Assembly (NCBI RefSeq): GCF_030295385.1
Contig: NZ_AP027079.1
Span: forward strand, 3,162,001-3,226,000
DNA: 64,000 nucleotides
From: Geothrix oryzae
GTDB lineage: Bacteria; Acidobacteriota; Holophagae; Holophagales; Holophagaceae
Direction of reading: 5' to 3'
The stretch's first letter is position 1. Every line of letters starts with the position of its first letter. Below the pieces are notes generated by a model. That model worked only from the letters and a program-made list of their open reading frames with translations, searched no databases and was not told the origin of the DNA. This document shows positions 1 through 10,539 of this stretch, piece after piece. Made by a program: the position numbers and the translations under genes.

Positions 1-111
1 GGCATGGCAGAAGCCGCAGCCACCGTCGTAGAAGAGGCGGGTCGGCCCCGAAGCAAGCTCCAAAGCAGGCTCAGGAGCGGGCCCGGAGGTCAGCCCTTGA
101 TCAGCACCCAC
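1..111 (-). CDS. Thiol-disulfide oxidoreductase, DCC family (5' part only)
   Basis: This is the amino end of a gene that runs off the left edge of the window. Reading leftward, the frame gives LFYDGGCGFCHA at positions 36 to 1. That is the family's signature: a Tyr-Asp-Gly followed by a Cys-x-x-Cys redox pair near the amino terminus. DCC (DUF393) proteins are small thioredoxin-like oxidoreductases of poorly defined role. The frame is open from a GTG at 111, which would overlap the end of the upstream transporter gene, and a TTG at 63 is an alternative start. Neither has a convincing ribosome binding site, so the exact start is open. The motif itself is clear. Confidence 0.6.
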   Translation of the reverse strand, partial: MGADQGLTSGPAPEPALELASGPTRLFYDGGCGFCHA

Positions 112-359
112 AGCCCCACCGCGATGAAGGCGCATCCCGCGGCCCACTTGATGGCGGCCTCCGGGATGTAGCGGAACAGGACGCCGCCCAGGGCCACGCC
201 GATGGCCGTGGCGCAGACCAGGGCCGCGCTGGCGGCGAGGAACACGGTCCAGATCTGGCCGCTGCGCACGGTCGCCGTCATGGCCGCCAGCTGAGTCTTG
301 TCGCCCACTTCCGCGAGAAACACGGTGGCGAAGGTGGTCCAGAAGAGGGAGCGGTTCAT
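90..359 (-). CDS. UPF0016/GDT1-family cation transporter (short form)
   Basis: A small membrane protein of 89 residues with about three hydrophobic helices. Near the amino end it has the family signature E-V-G-D-K-T-Q, which lines the cation path in TMEM165/GDT1 proteins (manganese or calcium export). Many bacterial members have one repeat of this size and work as pairs or homodimers. No second half is visible in the window, so it is either a homodimer or has a partner elsewhere. I chose the internal ATG at 359 (MNRSLFWTTF) because family members begin just ahead of this helix; an in-frame ATG at 389 would add ten residues. It is divergent from the RNase D gene. Confidence 0.75.
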   Translation of the reverse strand: MNRSLFWTTFATVFLAEVGDKTQLAAMTATVRSGQIWTVFLAASAALVCATAIGVALGGVLFRYIPEAAIKWAAGCAFIAVGLWVLIKG

Positions 360-414
360 GAGGCCTCGCAGATCGTGACGAAGGATCATGGTACCGGACT
401 GCCATACTGGCCGG

Positions 415-1362
415 ATGGTGCTCGATCACTTCGACCTTCCCACGACCTTCGTGGACACGCCCGAGAAGCTGCAGGAGGCCCTCCCTCTGTGGCACGCGGC
501 CGGCGTGCTGTCCGTGGACATTGAGTGCAGCCTCACGGGCATGCACCACTGCGTGCTGGCCCTCATGCAGGTGGCCACGCACGACCAGGCCTGGCTGGTG
601 GATCCCCTGGCCCTCGATGACCTCATGCGGCCCGCCCTGCAGGCCATGGCCCAGGTGCCTTGGATCGTCCACGACTTCTCCGGCGACGGCATCGTGTTCA
701 AGCGGATCTACGATGTGGTGCCCGACAGCATCTTCGACACCATGCTGCTGTCCCGCGCGCTCGGCTATCCGCAGCCCGGCCTCAAGACCATGGCCAAGCT
801 CAAGCTGGGCCTGGACATCCCCAAAGAGGAGCAGGACTCCAATTGGATGCTGCGCCCCCTGCGGGACGCCCAGATCAGCTACGCCAGCCGCGATGCGGCC
901 CTGCTCTTGCCCCTGCTGCGCATCCTGGCCGACGAGGCCGACGCGCAGCGGGAGCACCCGGAGATCGGCCCCCGGCTCGCCAGCCTGCCCAAGGAGATGC
1001 GGCACCTGCTGAAGCGCGTGCGGGCCTATGTGCCTCCCAAGCACGACCCCGTGGTGGACAAGGTCAGGTACCTGGGCGAGCTGGCCGTGGAACGGGCCAA
1101 GAAGCTCACGGCCCTGCGCTGGGCCTGGGGCAACGAGGGCGATGTGGCGGCCGTCATGGAGCTGGGCAACCGCTGGCTCACGGCTCGCCTGGCGCATCCC
1201 CCGGCCACCAGGGAGGCCCTGGAGCGCACCATCCCCAACCCGCGTTTCCGCCGCAAACGCGCGGAAGCTCTCTGGGAGGTCTTCCGCGAGGGGGGACTTG
1301 AAACTCAGGAGGACGCTGATTCGTCCGATGGATTGATCTGGAACAACACCGAGCGACCATGA
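415..1362 (+). CDS. rnd: Ribonuclease D-like 3'-5' exonuclease with HRDC domain
   Basis: A 315-residue DEDD-family exonuclease that would trim structured RNA 3' ends such as tRNA precursors. The exonuclease motifs are visible in order: VDIEC (D-x-E, about residue 36), HDFSGDG (about 84), FDTMLLSRALG (about 105) and YASRDA (about 160), the last giving the Y-x-x-x-D of motif III. An HRDC-like helical region follows from about residue 205. Against the classical D-T-E-F, motif I reads D-I-E-C, a mild deviation. I chose ATG 415 because the alternative at 388 overlaps the divergent gene and adds no conserved sequence. The stop overlaps the fliW start (ATGA), so it probably leads the fliW-csrA transcript. 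Confidence 0.85.
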   Translation: MVLDHFDLPTTFVDTPEKLQEALPLWHAAGVLSVDIECSLTGMHHCVLALMQVATHDQAWLVDPLALDDLMRPALQAMAQVPWIVHDFSGDGIVFKRIYDVVPDSIFDTMLLSRALGYPQPGLKTMAKLKLGLDIPKEEQDSNWMLRPLRDAQISYASRDAALLLPLLRILADEADAQREHPEIGPRLASLPKEMRHLLKRVRAYVPPKHDPVVDKVRYLGELAVERAKKLTALRWAWGNEGDVAAVMELGNRWLTARLAHPPATREALERTIPNPRFRRKRAEALWEVFREGGLETQEDADSSDGLIWNNTERP

Positions 1363-1760
1363 CCACGACCGATGACGGCATCCTCCTCACCTTTCCCAAG
1401 GGCCTCCTGGGCTTCCCCCAGCTGACGACCTTCCGGCTCTTCGAGCCCCGGGACGGCTATCCCCTGAAGTTCCTCCAGTCCGTGGAGTCTCCGGAGATCG
1501 CCTTCACCTGCCTGGATCCGGCCGGCATCCAGGAGGACTACGCCGTGCCCCTGGGCGACGAGGACGCCGAGGCCCTGGGCCTCGAGGTCCCGGAGGACGC
1601 CTTGATCCTGACCCTCGTGGTGATTCCCGAGGATCCCCGGCGCATGACCACGAACCTGGCCGGGCCCCTGGTCGTCAATGTGAAGACCCGCGTGGGCTTC
1701 CAGATCGCGCTGAACGCTGAGAAATACCCCCTGCGATTCCCGATCCTCCCCCAGGACTGA
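1359..1760 (+). CDS. fliW: Flagellar assembly factor FliW
   Basis: FliW (133 residues) binds both flagellin and CsrA. It releases CsrA when flagellin accumulates, which ties flagellin translation to assembly. The family pattern is clear: the FPKGLLGFP start, F-R-L-F, the central acidic loop and the N-L-A-G-P-L-V-V-N stretch near the end. Start and stop overlap the RNase D gene by four bases, and csrA follows after six bases, so the three are very likely translated from one message. Adjacency to csrA is the usual arrangement for this regulatory pair and implies a flagellated organism, although no flagellin gene is in the window. Confidence 0.95.
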   Translation: MTTTDDGILLTFPKGLLGFPQLTTFRLFEPRDGYPLKFLQSVESPEIAFTCLDPAGIQEDYAVPLGDEDAEALGLEVPEDALILTLVVIPEDPRRMTTNLAGPLVVNVKTRVGFQIALNAEKYPLRFPILPQD

Positions 1761-1766
1761 CCCACC

Positions 1767-2018
1767 ATGCTCGTCATCACGAGGAAGCCGGATCAATCCA
1801 TCGTCATCGGGGGCGAGGTGGAGGTCATCGTCCTGGGCATCACGAAGGAAGGCGTCCGCCTGGGTATCAAGGCCCCTCGAAGCGTCCAAGTTCATCGACG
1901 CGAGGTATTTGAAGCCATCGCAGCCGAGAACAAGGCCGCCACCGAGGCCCGGACCCCGGTCCAGGATGCCGCGGCCCTCCTCCGGGCGGCTCAAGTCCGC
2001 AAGCCAAGGGTCCGATAA
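1767..2018 (+). CDS. csrA: Carbon storage regulator CsrA
   Basis: An RNA-binding translational regulator that blocks ribosome access at GGA motifs. This copy has 83 residues, with the conserved MLVITRK start, I-x-I-G, V-R-L-G-I-x-A-P and V-x-V-H-R-x-E-V-F segments. The extended carboxyl tail beyond residue 60 is of the type FliW recognises in FliW-dependent CsrA proteins. It lies six bases after fliW and 17 bases before a small YjfB-like motility gene, so a flagellin-related role is likely. Confidence 0.95.
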   Translation: MLVITRKPDQSIVIGGEVEVIVLGITKEGVRLGIKAPRSVQVHRREVFEAIAAENKAATEARTPVQDAAALLRAAQVRKPRVR

Positions 2019-2035
2019 GGCCCACTGAGGTTCCC

Positions 2036-2209
2036 GTGGACATCACCCTCGCCGCCATCTCCGCCCAGAAGCAGCTCCAGACCCAGAACGAGGTCGTGGT
2101 CAGCGTGCTCAAGAAGGTCATCGACATCCAGGCCGAGCAGGGGGCCGACATGGCCAAGCTGGTGGCCCAGGCGGGCGGCACCGGTCAGCGGGTGGATCTC
2201 TACGCCTGA
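2036..2209 (+). CDS. YjfB-like putative motility protein (57 residues)
   Basis: A short gene just after csrA that starts with GTG at 2036, behind a GAGG ribosome binding site at 2027-2030. The product begins MDITLAAISAQKQLQTQNEV, continues with VSVLKKVIDIQAEQGADM and ends RVDLYA. The pattern of M-D-I at the start, a central K-K-x-x-D-x-Q-x-x-Q and a short Gly-rich tail ending in a hydrophobic x-Y-A matches the YjfB motility-associated family. Its biochemical role is unknown. Its place in the rnd-fliW-csrA string supports a flagellar connection. It is easily missed because of its size and GTG start. Confidence 0.7.
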   Translation: MDITLAAISAQKQLQTQNEVVVSVLKKVIDIQAEQGADMAKLVAQAGGTGQRVDLYA

Positions 2210-2234
2210 ATTCCAGGCCTAAATTCCAGGCCTA
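2209..2234. repeat. Two perfect tandem copies of a 13-mer
   Basis: AATTCCAGGCCTA occurs twice in succession (2209-2221, 2222-2234), starting at the stop codon of the YjfB-like gene and lying in the short gap before the convergent uvrA. It looks like a recent slippage duplication. I see no hairpin terminator in it. Confidence 0.8.
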
Positions 2235-2261
2235 GAGCCCAGGCCTGCAGGGCCCAGGGGG

Positions 2262-5093
<2,832 letters not shown>

Positions 5094-5150
5094 GGTCATT
5101 CCAGTTTACGCCATTTTTTCGCTTTCGCGATTTGTGTCTAGAATCATGGG

Positions 5151-6059
5151 ATGCACCCAGCCGAACTGGCGATCCTGCTCCACCGGGCCCTGGAGGTCCG
5201 GCTGGCGGGGCTGCAGGCGCTGCTGGCCCCGGCGGACTGGGCCGAAAACATGGAACAGCTGCACCAGGTGCGCGTCTCCGCCCGGCGCCTCGGCGCGGTG
5301 CTCGACCTGGTGGATGCCGAGGCCTACCCCGGCCACAAGAGCCGGCGCCGGGCCCTGAAGGATCTGGTGGATGTCCTCGGCCTGCCCCGCGAACTCGATG
5401 TCCACGCGGACGACCTGAGGGCCCGGCTCCTCGAAGCCCGGAACCCGGTTCAGGCCGCCGCCCTCGAACACCTGCTGGAGGGGATGGACCGCGCCCGCGC
5501 CAAGGCCCGCCGGGCCATGCGCCGGGAGCTGGAGCACCTCCGCCTGCCGGATCTGCAGCGCCTGCTGGAGGTCCCGGCCCTGCGCGACCCCTTCCAGCAG
5601 ATGTCACTCCAGGAGGCCGCCTGGGCCTGCCTGGGACCCCGCGTGGAGGCCGCGCTCGGGGATCTGGCCCCCCTGGCCGCCCAGGAGGATGCCCCGGCCC
5701 TGCACAAGGCGCGGGTGCGGATCAAGAAGCTGCGCTACGCGCTGGAGGCCCTGGAGAGCGCCTTCGCCGCGCCGCCCGAGGCCCTCTTGAAGGAGCTGCG
5801 CGGCCTCCAGACCGCCCTGGGGGACCACCACGACCTCGCCACCCTCGAAGCCCTGCTCTGGGAGACGGAGGCCGGACTCCGCAGCCGGGACCGTGGCACC
5901 CTCCGCGGGGGCGTGCTGGAACTCCTGGGCGAGGTGGCCGAAGCCCGCCGGGCCGCCTTCGACCGCTTCACCGCGCTGGCTCCGAGGCAGGGCTCCGCCG
6001 CCTTCTCCCGGGCGCTGCGCGAGGCCCTGGGGCTCCCACCTGCCGACGGCTCCCTGTGA
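5151..6059 (+). CDS. CHAD domain protein
   Basis: A 302-residue, almost entirely alpha-helical protein. It has the two conserved CHAD repeats: LHQVRVSARRLGAVLD near residue 40 and LHKARVRIKKLRYALE near residue 185, then LGDHHDLATLE. The paired His and Arg/Lys residues form a basic pore that binds polyphosphate in the characterised CHAD proteins, and many are found on polyphosphate granules. There is no CYTH (triphosphate tunnel) domain attached. Its stop overlaps the ATG of the sensor kinase, so the two are co-translated. A functional link to that kinase is possible but not established. Confidence 0.85.
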   Translation: MHPAELAILLHRALEVRLAGLQALLAPADWAENMEQLHQVRVSARRLGAVLDLVDAEAYPGHKSRRRALKDLVDVLGLPRELDVHADDLRARLLEARNPVQAAALEHLLEGMDRARAKARRAMRRELEHLRLPDLQRLLEVPALRDPFQQMSLQEAAWACLGPRVEAALGDLAPLAAQEDAPALHKARVRIKKLRYALEALESAFAAPPEALLKELRGLQTALGDHHDLATLEALLWETEAGLRSRDRGTLRGGVLELLGEVAEARRAAFDRFTALAPRQGSAAFSRALREALGLPPADGSL

Positions 6060-7678
6060 TGCTGCGGCGCGTGCGGATCCGCCCCCTGGCCTGGCTGCGC
6101 AGCGTCCACGCCAAGCTCTTCCTCCTGCTGGGTCTGGTCACCAGCCTGCTCACCGTGGCCGTGGCCTATTCCATCACCCGCAACAGCCGCCGCGAGCTGG
6201 AGAACTATTCCCGCAAGCTGGTGATCGAAGCCGCGGGCACCGTCGAGACCGACATCGTAGAGCGGGATCCCGGCTTCAAGGACCCCGACAAGCTCGATCA
6301 GCTGCTGGACAGCATCGCGGGCCCGGACCGCAGCATCTTCCAGATCGATGTCTTCAAGCGGGTCGGCAAGAGCAACGAGGTGGAGCTGGTGCGCTCCTCG
6401 GGAGACGAGGTGAATGTGGAGTGGGGCCCGGAGATCGGCTCCTACCTCTCGATCACCAAGCCCCAGGCCGAGCTGGTGGATCTCAACACGGGGGGCCGCG
6501 CCTGGAAGGTGTACCAGCCCATCCACAACCACAAACCCGGCCAGCCGCCCATCGGCCTCGTCCGCGCCTACTGCGATCTGGAGCGCTGGGAGGTGGTCTG
6601 GAGCAACAACTTCAACAAGACCCTGCACACCCTGCCCGGCGTTCTGCTGGGCGAGTTCATCCTGCTGTGGCTGATCCTGCGGGTGCTCATCAGCGATCCC
6701 ATCGAGGCCATGGTGCTGGCCATGCAGCAGCTGGAGCGCGGCGAAGCCCAGGCCCGCGTGCCCATCAAGCGCAGCGACGAACTGGGCCTCATCGCCGCGC
6801 GCTTCAACGAGATGGCCGTCCAGCTCCAGCGCGCGGGCGAGGAGCGCGAGGCCCTGATCCGCGAGATCCGGGGCCTGAACGCCAACCTGCAGGACCGCAT
6901 CGACGCCGCCCTGTCCGAGCTGCAGGCCAAGAACGCCGAACTCGCCGCCATGGCCGAGCGCATGGCGCTCCTGCGGGAGGAACTCAGCGGCCAGGAGCGG
7001 CTCGCCGTGGCCGGCCAGCTCGCGGCCACTTTCGCCCACGAGGTGGGCACGCCCCTCAACCTGGTGAACGGCCACCTCCAGCTCATGGATGCCCAGCCGG
7101 ACCTGCCGGACCGCCTCCGCGAGCGCCTCCATGTGATCCACGCCCAGATCCAGCGCGTGGGCGACATCGTGCGCCGCATGCTCGACCTCACCCGGAGGCC
7201 CCAGCTGCACCGGGAGCCCCAGGCCTTCACCGACCTCCTGGACGACCTCCAGCAGCTGTGGACGCCCACCCTGACCTCGCACGGCATCACCGTGGAAACC
7301 GAGGTCCCCGCCGATTGCCGCCTGGATGTCGACCGCAAGCAGATGGAACAGCTCTTCCTCAACCTCATGAAGAACGCCGTGGACGCCATGCCCGCCGGCG
7401 GGACCGTGCGCCTTGCGGCGGGGCCCGCCGAGGACAGCACCCCCAACGGCCCCTGGTGGGAGCTGCGGTTCTCCGATTCGGGCCAGGGCATTCCCGCGGA
7501 CCTGCTGAGCCAGGTCTTCCGCCCCATGTTCACCACCAAGCCCGAGGGCAAGGGCACCGGCCTCGGCCTCAGCATCTGCCGCGAGATCGTCCGCAACCAC
7601 GGGGGCGATATTCGCCTCGACAGCACCGAAGGCAAGGGCACCTGCGTGGTATTCACCCTGCCCGGCGCGGTGGCCTGA
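6059..7678 (+). CDS. Membrane sensor histidine kinase (HAMP, HisKA, HATPase)
   Basis: A 539-residue two-pass membrane kinase. Helix one lies near residues 17-38 and helix two near 195-215, with a periplasmic sensor region between them. A HAMP linker follows (SDPIEAMVLAMQQLERG to about 265), then a coiled coil, and the phosphoacceptor His in LAATFAHEVGTPLNLVNG near 327. The ATP site has an N box (NLMKNAVDAMPAGG, about 430), a G box (DSGQGIP) and GKGTGLGLSICREIVRNHGG. No response regulator is adjacent, so its partner is encoded elsewhere. Codon overlap with the CHAD gene indicates one transcript. The signal it senses is unknown. Confidence 0.9.
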   Translation: MLRRVRIRPLAWLRSVHAKLFLLLGLVTSLLTVAVAYSITRNSRRELENYSRKLVIEAAGTVETDIVERDPGFKDPDKLDQLLDSIAGPDRSIFQIDVFKRVGKSNEVELVRSSGDEVNVEWGPEIGSYLSITKPQAELVDLNTGGRAWKVYQPIHNHKPGQPPIGLVRAYCDLERWEVVWSNNFNKTLHTLPGVLLGEFILLWLILRVLISDPIEAMVLAMQQLERGEAQARVPIKRSDELGLIAARFNEMAVQLQRAGEEREALIREIRGLNANLQDRIDAALSELQAKNAELAAMAERMALLREELSGQERLAVAGQLAATFAHEVGTPLNLVNGHLQLMDAQPDLPDRLRERLHVIHAQIQRVGDIVRRMLDLTRRPQLHREPQAFTDLLDDLQQLWTPTLTSHGITVETEVPADCRLDVDRKQMEQLFLNLMKNAVDAMPAGGTVRLAAGPAEDSTPNGPWWELRFSDSGQGIPADLLSQVFRPMFTTKPEGKGTGLGLSICREIVRNHGGDIRLDSTEGKGTCVVFTLPGAVA

Positions 7679-7708
7679 TCCCATCGGGGCGCCTTGGATG
7701 GAGCGGAT

Positions 7709-8818
7709 TCAGAACAGCTTGCCCCGAATGCGCTCGAAGGCCTCGGTCCCGGGCCGGTAGGTTTCCGAGGCCATGCCCGGCAGGTCCGAGAGGTGGTAGC
7801 AGAAACGATCGACCCCGATCTCCCCGGCCAGCCTTTCCGCCTCAGCCAGGTCCTCGTCACGGTCGTTCCATGGGAACAGGATGTAGCGCCACAGGATCCT
7901 CGGCCGCAGCAGCCCCGCCCGGTCCCGCTCTTCCCTCAGCAGGCGCATGCCCCGAAGGATGTCCTCGAACCGGCCCCCGCGCCGATAGACCTCGTAGGTG
8001 GCCTGGCTGGCGCCATCCACGGACACGATGAGCTCATCCAGGCCCGAGGCCAGCAGCCCGGCCCGAACGCCCGGGTCACCGAGCCTGCTTCCGTTCGTGC
8101 TGGTGGTGATGATGGAGGACGGGCAGCGCTCCCTCATCAGGCGGCACATCGCGCTGAATTCCGGATGGAGGAGCGGCTCGCCGTAGTTGTAGAAGCAGAT
8201 CTTGTCGATGGGCAGGTCGATGGCGTCGACCAACCGCCGGAAGAGATCCATCGGCATGAAAGTCACTTGGCGGGCCGAGACGGGCTGTTTCGACCTCGGG
8301 AAGCTGTGCCCGCAGATGGTGGGGCAGTCGAAATTGCACACGGCCGTGGGTTCGATCAGCAGCTGATGGATCCGCGGCGCCCCTCCCCCATTCGAGGTCT
8401 GTTCTTCCTCCGACAGCGGCTCGAAGCCCGGACACTGGTACAGCTGACACCCCTGGCAGGCGCTCCGGTCCCCCGCCAGCATGCGGGCCCGCATGGACCG
8501 GAAGGCTTCGCCCTCCCAGATCCCCGTCAGGCCGACGGGTTCAGCGCCCTCGATCAAGGCCTCCAGGATCGGGGCTTGGGCGGTCGAGCCGCAGGCCACC
8601 GTCCCGTCGCAGTTGATGACCATTTCCCGAAAGGGGATGGGACAGGGGAGCGCCCCGGTCTTGGGATTCCGGGCGGACCCTGGGCGGGTCCACCGATGCA
8701 CCTTGTGGAAGAACTTGGCCACCTTCAGCAGGGGATAGGCCCACACCTGGCCCTGCTCACGCCGCCGCGCGAAGTGGAGCCGAGCTCTCAGGAGGCGAAC
8801 CCCCGCCAGTCCCTTCAT
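7709..8818 (-). CDS. Radical SAM protein with amino-terminal SPASM-like region
   Basis: A 369-residue radical SAM enzyme of unknown substrate. The expected iron-sulfur motif sits mid-protein as C-N-F-D-C-P-T-I-C, a Cys spacing of 3 and 3 rather than the usual C-x3-C-x2-C. YGEPLLHPEF and TSTNGS follow as in the AdoMet fold. The SPASM-type cluster region normally follows the core, but here it comes first: VINCDGTVACGS near residue 67, a W-x-G-x-x-F-x-x-M-R segment, then CQGCQLYQC near residue 120. SPASM members modify peptides or sugars. It stands alone between the kinase and murI. The family call is firm; the domain order and Cys spacing are odd, and the function is unknown. Confidence 0.8.
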   Translation of the reverse strand: MKGLAGVRLLRARLHFARRREQGQVWAYPLLKVAKFFHKVHRWTRPGSARNPKTGALPCPIPFREMVINCDGTVACGSTAQAPILEALIEGAEPVGLTGIWEGEAFRSMRARMLAGDRSACQGCQLYQCPGFEPLSEEEQTSNGGGAPRIHQLLIEPTAVCNFDCPTICGHSFPRSKQPVSARQVTFMPMDLFRRLVDAIDLPIDKICFYNYGEPLLHPEFSAMCRLMRERCPSSIITTSTNGSRLGDPGVRAGLLASGLDELIVSVDGASQATYEVYRRGGRFEDILRGMRLLREERDRAGLLRPRILWRYILFPWNDRDEDLAEAERLAGEIGVDRFCYHLSDLPGMASETYRPGTEAFERIRGKLF

Positions 8819-8862
8819 CCCGCCCCCTCAACCTCCGATGATACGGTCGGGCTGGGCCTGGA

Positions 8863-9654
8863 TTAAATCTCCACGACCTCGACATCCCCCAGCGCCTCTT
8901 CCAGAAAGCGGCTGCCCACTTCCTTCAGGCGACTGCTGGCATCGGTGAGCTGGACGCGGAGGCTGCCGCGGGCGCCGGCGGTGCGGTAGCCGAGGGTGCC
9001 CTGCAGCATCCGGTCCACGGCCTTGGCGGTGACGCGGCCGCTATCGATCCAGCGGGTGCCGGGACGGCTGCGCTCCAGGCTCGTCATCAGCGTCGGATAG
9101 TGGGTGCAGCCCAGCACCACGGTCTTCACCTCGAAGGGCAGCTCGTTCATGTAGCGGCGGCAGATGCTGTCGGTGACCGGATCATCGAACCAGCCCTCCT
9201 CCGCCAGGGGCACCAGCAGGGGACAGGCCACGCTGTGGATGACCTTGCCGGGGTCGCGGCGCCGGATGGCGAGCTCGTAGGCCGCGCTGCTCACGGTGGC
9301 CAGGGTGCCGATGATGCCCACGGGGCCTGGAACCTCTGCCGCGGCCTCGGCGCCGGGCTCGATCACGCCGATCACGGGGCAGGGGCTCACGGCCTGCAGG
9401 GCCGGCAGGCCGTGGGCGCTGGCGGTGTTGCAGGCGATGACGATGAGCTTGGGCTCGTGACGCTGCAGCAGCTCGCCCATCTGCAGCGTGTAGCGCTCGA
9501 TGGTGCGGTGGCTCTTGGTGCCGTAGGGCAGCCGGGCCGTGTCGCCGAGGTAGACCAGATCCTCCTGGGGCAGCAGCTGGCGCAGGGCATGGATGACCGT
9601 GAGCCCGCCGATGCCCGAGTCGAAGATGCCGATCGGACGGTCCGCGCGGCTCAT
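8863..9654 (-). CDS. murI: Glutamate racemase
   Basis: MurI makes D-glutamate for peptidoglycan. The 263-residue product has both catalytic cysteines in their usual contexts: VIACNTASAHGLPAL near residue 75 and VLGCTHYPTL near residue 183. It also has the amino-terminal IGIFDSGIGGLTV and LGDTARLPYG. I chose the ATG at 9654 (MSRADRPIGI), which overlaps the prmA stop as ATGA; an upstream in-frame ATG at 9684 lies inside prmA and adds no conserved residues. prmA and murI therefore form a translationally coupled pair downstream of the sigma-54 activator gene. Confidence 0.95.
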   Translation of the reverse strand: MSRADRPIGIFDSGIGGLTVIHALRQLLPQEDLVYLGDTARLPYGTKSHRTIERYTLQMGELLQRHEPKLIVIACNTASAHGLPALQAVSPCPVIGVIEPGAEAAAEVPGPVGIIGTLATVSSAAYELAIRRRDPGKVIHSVACPLLVPLAEEGWFDDPVTDSICRRYMNELPFEVKTVVLGCTHYPTLMTSLERSRPGTRWIDSGRVTAKAVDRMLQGTLGYRTAGARGSLRVQLTDASSRLKEVGSRFLEEALGDVEVVEI

Positions 9655-10517
9655 GATGCCCGCACCGCCAGCACGGCGATCCACTCGCCTTCCGTCCGCA
9701 CCTTCTCGGGCTTGAACCCGTGGGAGACGAGGCTCACCAGGGCTTCGTCCGTGCGCTCGGCCAGGATGCCGCTGGCGATGAGCCAGCCTCCGGGGGCGGC
9801 CACTTCCGCCATGCGGGGCAGCAGCTCCTGGATGGTCTCCAGCAGGATGTTGGCCAGCAGGCCCGGGTAGGGGCCCTGCACGCGCGGGTGATCCAGCGTG
9901 CCGACGAAGCTGTCGTAGGGCTTCGCGCCCTTCAGCAGGTGCGCATTGAGCGATATGAACTCTTCCATGGCGGGCCCGCAGTCGGGGTCGTTGTCGAAGG
10001 CCGTGAGGTCGCGGCCCCCCAGCAGGAAGGCGGCCAGCGACAGGATGCCGGTGCCCGCGCCGATGTCGAGGACCGGCCCCTTCAGGCGGCCCGCCGCGGC
10101 GAGCTCCTCCAGCAGTTCGATGCAGAGGCGGGTGGTCTCGTGGCCGCCGGTGCCGAAGGCCAGGCCGGGGTTCACCACGAGGTCGAAGCGGTCCGCCGGG
10201 GCGGGCGTCTCGTCCCAGAGGGGCCGCACATGGAAGCGCGCGCCCACTTCGAAGGCGCCGAAGCCCTCCCGGCTCTTGGCCAGCCAGTCCTCGTCCCCGA
10301 AGGTCTCAGTCTCGAGCAGACGCACGCCGGGAAACGCGGCCAAACCGCCCGCTTCAGGGGGCGCCTGGTCCGGCGGGAAGTAGGCGTAGCAGGCCCGCGG
10401 CGGATCGGCTTCGCGATAGAAGGCGGAGGAACCCGCCCCTTCCAGCCAGGCGCAGAGCCCTTCTTCCTGGGGGTCCGGGACTTCCAATTTCCATCTCAGG
10501 TGCGTCGCGTTCGCCAT
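9651..10517 (-). CDS. prmA: Ribosomal protein L11 methyltransferase
   Basis: A 288-residue SAM-dependent methyltransferase that modifies ribosomal protein L11 at several lysines. The SAM motif reads DIGAGTGILSLAAFLLGG. Ahead of it is the family's NPGLAFGTGGHETTRLCIELLE, and after it ANILLETIQELLPRMAEVAAPGGWLIASGIL, split over the usual strands. I chose ATG 10517 (MANATHLRWKL) rather than the upstream 10568, which would overlap the preceding gene. It lies 22 bases after the sigma-54 activator gene, and its stop overlaps the murI start. Confidence 0.9.
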   Translation of the reverse strand: MANATHLRWKLEVPDPQEEGLCAWLEGAGSSAFYREADPPRACYAYFPPDQAPPEAGGLAAFPGVRLLETETFGDEDWLAKSREGFGAFEVGARFHVRPLWDETPAPADRFDLVVNPGLAFGTGGHETTRLCIELLEELAAAGRLKGPVLDIGAGTGILSLAAFLLGGRDLTAFDNDPDCGPAMEEFISLNAHLLKGAKPYDSFVGTLDHPRVQGPYPGLLANILLETIQELLPRMAEVAAPGGWLIASGILAERTDEALVSLVSHGFKPEKVRTEGEWIAVLAVRAS

Positions 10518-10539
10518 GCCCTCAGGGTAGCAGGGGGGG

